A stretch of 15,628 bases of DNA from JAAFKA01 sp043748455 (GTDB lineage: Bacteria; Bacteroidota; Bacteroidia; Cytophagales; Thermoflexibacteraceae), in assembly GCA_043748455.1 (NCBI GenBank), contig JAYTNF010000423.1, forward strand, positions 1 through 15,628. Direction: 5' to 3'. Both the position numbers and the translations under genes were made by a program. Of the stretch, positions 14,739 to 15,628 are shown in pieces. The stretch's first letter is position 1. Every line of letters begins with the position of its first letter. The notes below the pieces were generated by a model. That model was not told the origin of the DNA. It worked only from the letters and a program-made list of their open reading frames with translations, and searched no databases.

Positions 14739-14783
14739 AAAAGCAAACTTAGCAAGTCTTAAAGACTTGCTAAGTTTGCTTTT
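14739..14783 (-). terminator. Perfect 22-bp hairpin between the HMA gene and dsbD
   Basis: 14739-14760 and 14762-14783 are exact inverse complements around one base. On the minus strand the stem is followed by a run of six T, the form of an intrinsic terminator for the HMA gene. It ends 18 bases before the dsbD ATG, so it could also act as an attenuator that limits read-through into dsbD. The core is unrelated to either dispersed family. Confidence 0.8.
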
Positions 14784-14832
14784 ATTTTTGTAATTCAATG
14801 ATTATCAATTTGATAACAACAACAACTAATTT

Positions 14833-15195
14833 TTAATGTCCGCCTTTTTGACAACATTCTGGCAATTTATCATATGCACCTTTGTCTGCAACCATACCAT
14901 CGGCATCATAACCAATTTTACTTACTGCTGTTTTCAAAGTTTTTTCGTCTGTTTTGTCCTTTTTATAGACAATTGTTAGCACTTTGCTATCCACATCTAA
15001 AATTGCCGATTTGATACCTTTTTCAAAACTTAGTTTCTTTTCAATGCGTTTTTTGCACATATCACATTGGGCAGAAGTTTTTATTTTGATTTCAGCAGTA
15101 TTTTCAGCTGTTATTTTTGTTGTTTCCTTTGTTGATTGGGCAACCGCAGTATGCAAGAATAGACCAAATGCAAAAGTTAAAAGATATTTAAACAT
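14833..15195 (-). CDS. Secreted heavy-metal-associated (HMA) domain protein
   Basis: 120 residues. A signal peptide (1-19, ending VAQ) exports the protein. A single HMA fold (35-105) follows: EIKIKTSAQCDMCKKRIEK with the CxxC metal pair at Cys44 and Cys47, ILDVDSKVLTIVYKKDKTD, and the helix LKTAVSKIGYDADG. The tail (LPECCQKGGH, 111-120) adds two Cys and a His, a possible second metal site. HMA domains bind soft metals such as copper, and exported forms may serve as periplasmic metal chaperones. Being next to dsbD is suggestive, since DsbD reduces periplasmic cysteines, including those of metal-delivery proteins, but this functional link is inferred. Which metal is bound cannot be read from the sequence. 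The gene is divergent from the SDR gene across a symmetric promoter-like region. Confidence 0.9.
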   Translation of the reverse strand: MFKYLLTFAFGLFLHTAVAQSTKETTKITAENTAEIKIKTSAQCDMCKKRIEKKLSFEKGIKSAILDVDSKVLTIVYKKDKTDEKTLKTAVSKIGYDADGMVADKGAYDKLPECCQKGGH

Positions 15196-15290
15196 AATTT
15201 TTAGTTATTTTAAGATTTATTACAACAAATTAACGTGTTTTTATGAAAAAAAGTTGCTAGAATAATCAAACAATAAATAAAATACCACAA

Positions 15291-15329
15291 TTTCACAAAA
15301 CTATAAATATTATTTTTAGTTTTGTGAAA
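15291..15329. promoter_or_regulatory. Divergent promoter region with 13-bp inverted repeat
   Basis: TTTCACAAAACTA (15291-15303) and its exact inverse complement (15317-15329) are separated by 13 A/T bases. Each arm contains TAGTTTTG, a TAnnTTTG match, pointing outwards: 15317-15324 on plus towards the SDR gene and 15303-15296 on minus towards the HMA gene. Predicted plus-strand transcription from about 15331 leaves a 17-base leader before the ATG at 15348. No TTG -33 elements are apparent on either side. The symmetry would also suit a dimeric repressor covering both promoters. Confidence 0.5.
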
Positions 15330-15347
15330 ATAGAAAATCAAGACTTA

Positions 15348-15628
15348 ATGTTTATGATACAAGAATTAACTCCTGTTGTAGTTGTAACAGGTTCTTCGGG
15401 AAGCATTGGAAAAGCTATTGTAAATATTTTTCGTGCCAATAACTATAAAGTTATTGGTTTAGATAGACAAGAAGGCACTAATGTAGATGAGTTTTTATTA
15501 ACAAATCTGAATGACTTTGTAGAAGACTCATTAATAAGACAACAAACTCTTGATAAAATCAATAAATATATTGGTCTAAATTATAAATTATGTGCCGTTG
15601 TCAATAATGCCGCCGAACAATTATTAGG
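15348..15628 (+). CDS. Short-chain dehydrogenase/reductase, N-terminal part, cut by the right edge
   Basis: 93 codons to the window end, with no stop. The chain opens with a Rossmann beta strand and the dinucleotide-binding TGSSGSIGKAI (fitting TGxxxGxG, about residues 14-24), then an IGLDR strand end where NAD(P) specificity is set; the Asp after the second strand favours NAD(H) over NADPH. CAVVNNAAEQ later matches the NNAG motif of the family. The catalytic Ser-Tyr-Lys lies beyond the edge, so neither activity nor substrate can be judged. A GTG at 15324 is in frame, but the promoter-like TAGTTTTG overlaps it, which favours ATG 15348; a second ATG at 15354 is also possible. Confidence 0.85.
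   Translation, partial: MFMIQELTPVVVVTGSSGSIGKAIVNIFRANNYKVIGLDRQEGTNVDEFLLTNLNDFVEDSLIRQQTLDKINKYIGLNYKLCAVVNNAAEQLL

Overview
The window looks like a chromosomal segment of an AT-rich member of the Bacteroidota, most likely a Cytophagales-like bacterium. Four things point there: a secreted multidomain protein ending in the gliding-motility-associated (CHU_C-type) type IX secretion sorting domain; several signal peptides ending in an AQ- or GQ-type cleavage region; gene starts with no Shine-Dalgarno sequence and A/U-rich leaders; and copies of TAnnTTTG, the Bacteroidota -7 promoter element, at sensible distances before some starts. This assignment is inference from content, not a database match. 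I see no insertion sequence, phage gene, CRISPR array, tRNA or rRNA.

Layout, left to right. A minus-strand secreted protein leaves the left edge with only its signal peptide inside. Next come a DUF6048-like secreted protein and a stand-alone CHASE2 membrane sensor, both minus. metK (S-adenosylmethionine synthetase) and a membrane-anchored GyrI-like protein follow on plus. A small secreted protein and a Nudix-type regulator are on minus, and a DUF2147 secreted protein on plus. A minus-strand block then holds nuoC, an OsmC-like protein, and a FIST sensor three bases upstream of a SpoIIE-type PP2C phosphatase. The T9SS-sorted protein is on plus. A small HMA-domain secreted protein and full-length dsbD are on minus. 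The 5' part of an SDR oxidoreductase runs off the right edge on plus.

How the genes work together. The clearest unit is the FIST-SpoIIE pair, which reads as a two-protein signalling module: a ligand-binding protein followed by a coiled-coil phosphatase that probably acts on an anti-sigma antagonist encoded elsewhere. HMA protein and dsbD form a second co-directional pair, suggesting periplasmic thiol or metal handling, although a strong terminator hairpin separates them. nuoC has no other complex I gene beside it in this window. The remaining genes are mostly single transcription units.

Much of the intergenic DNA is structured. One dispersed hairpin family (core GTCATTCTGAGC with its inverse) lies just 3' of genes and occupies all three convergent gene junctions. 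One copy differs from the others by paired base changes that keep the stem intact. A second palindrome family (core AGACTTTAGTCT) lies mainly 5' of genes. Two unrelated perfect hairpins with A/T flanks look like ordinary intrinsic terminators. Several of the longest possible reading frames start inside these repeats, so I moved five starts downstream to methionines that precede signal peptides or the conserved domain.
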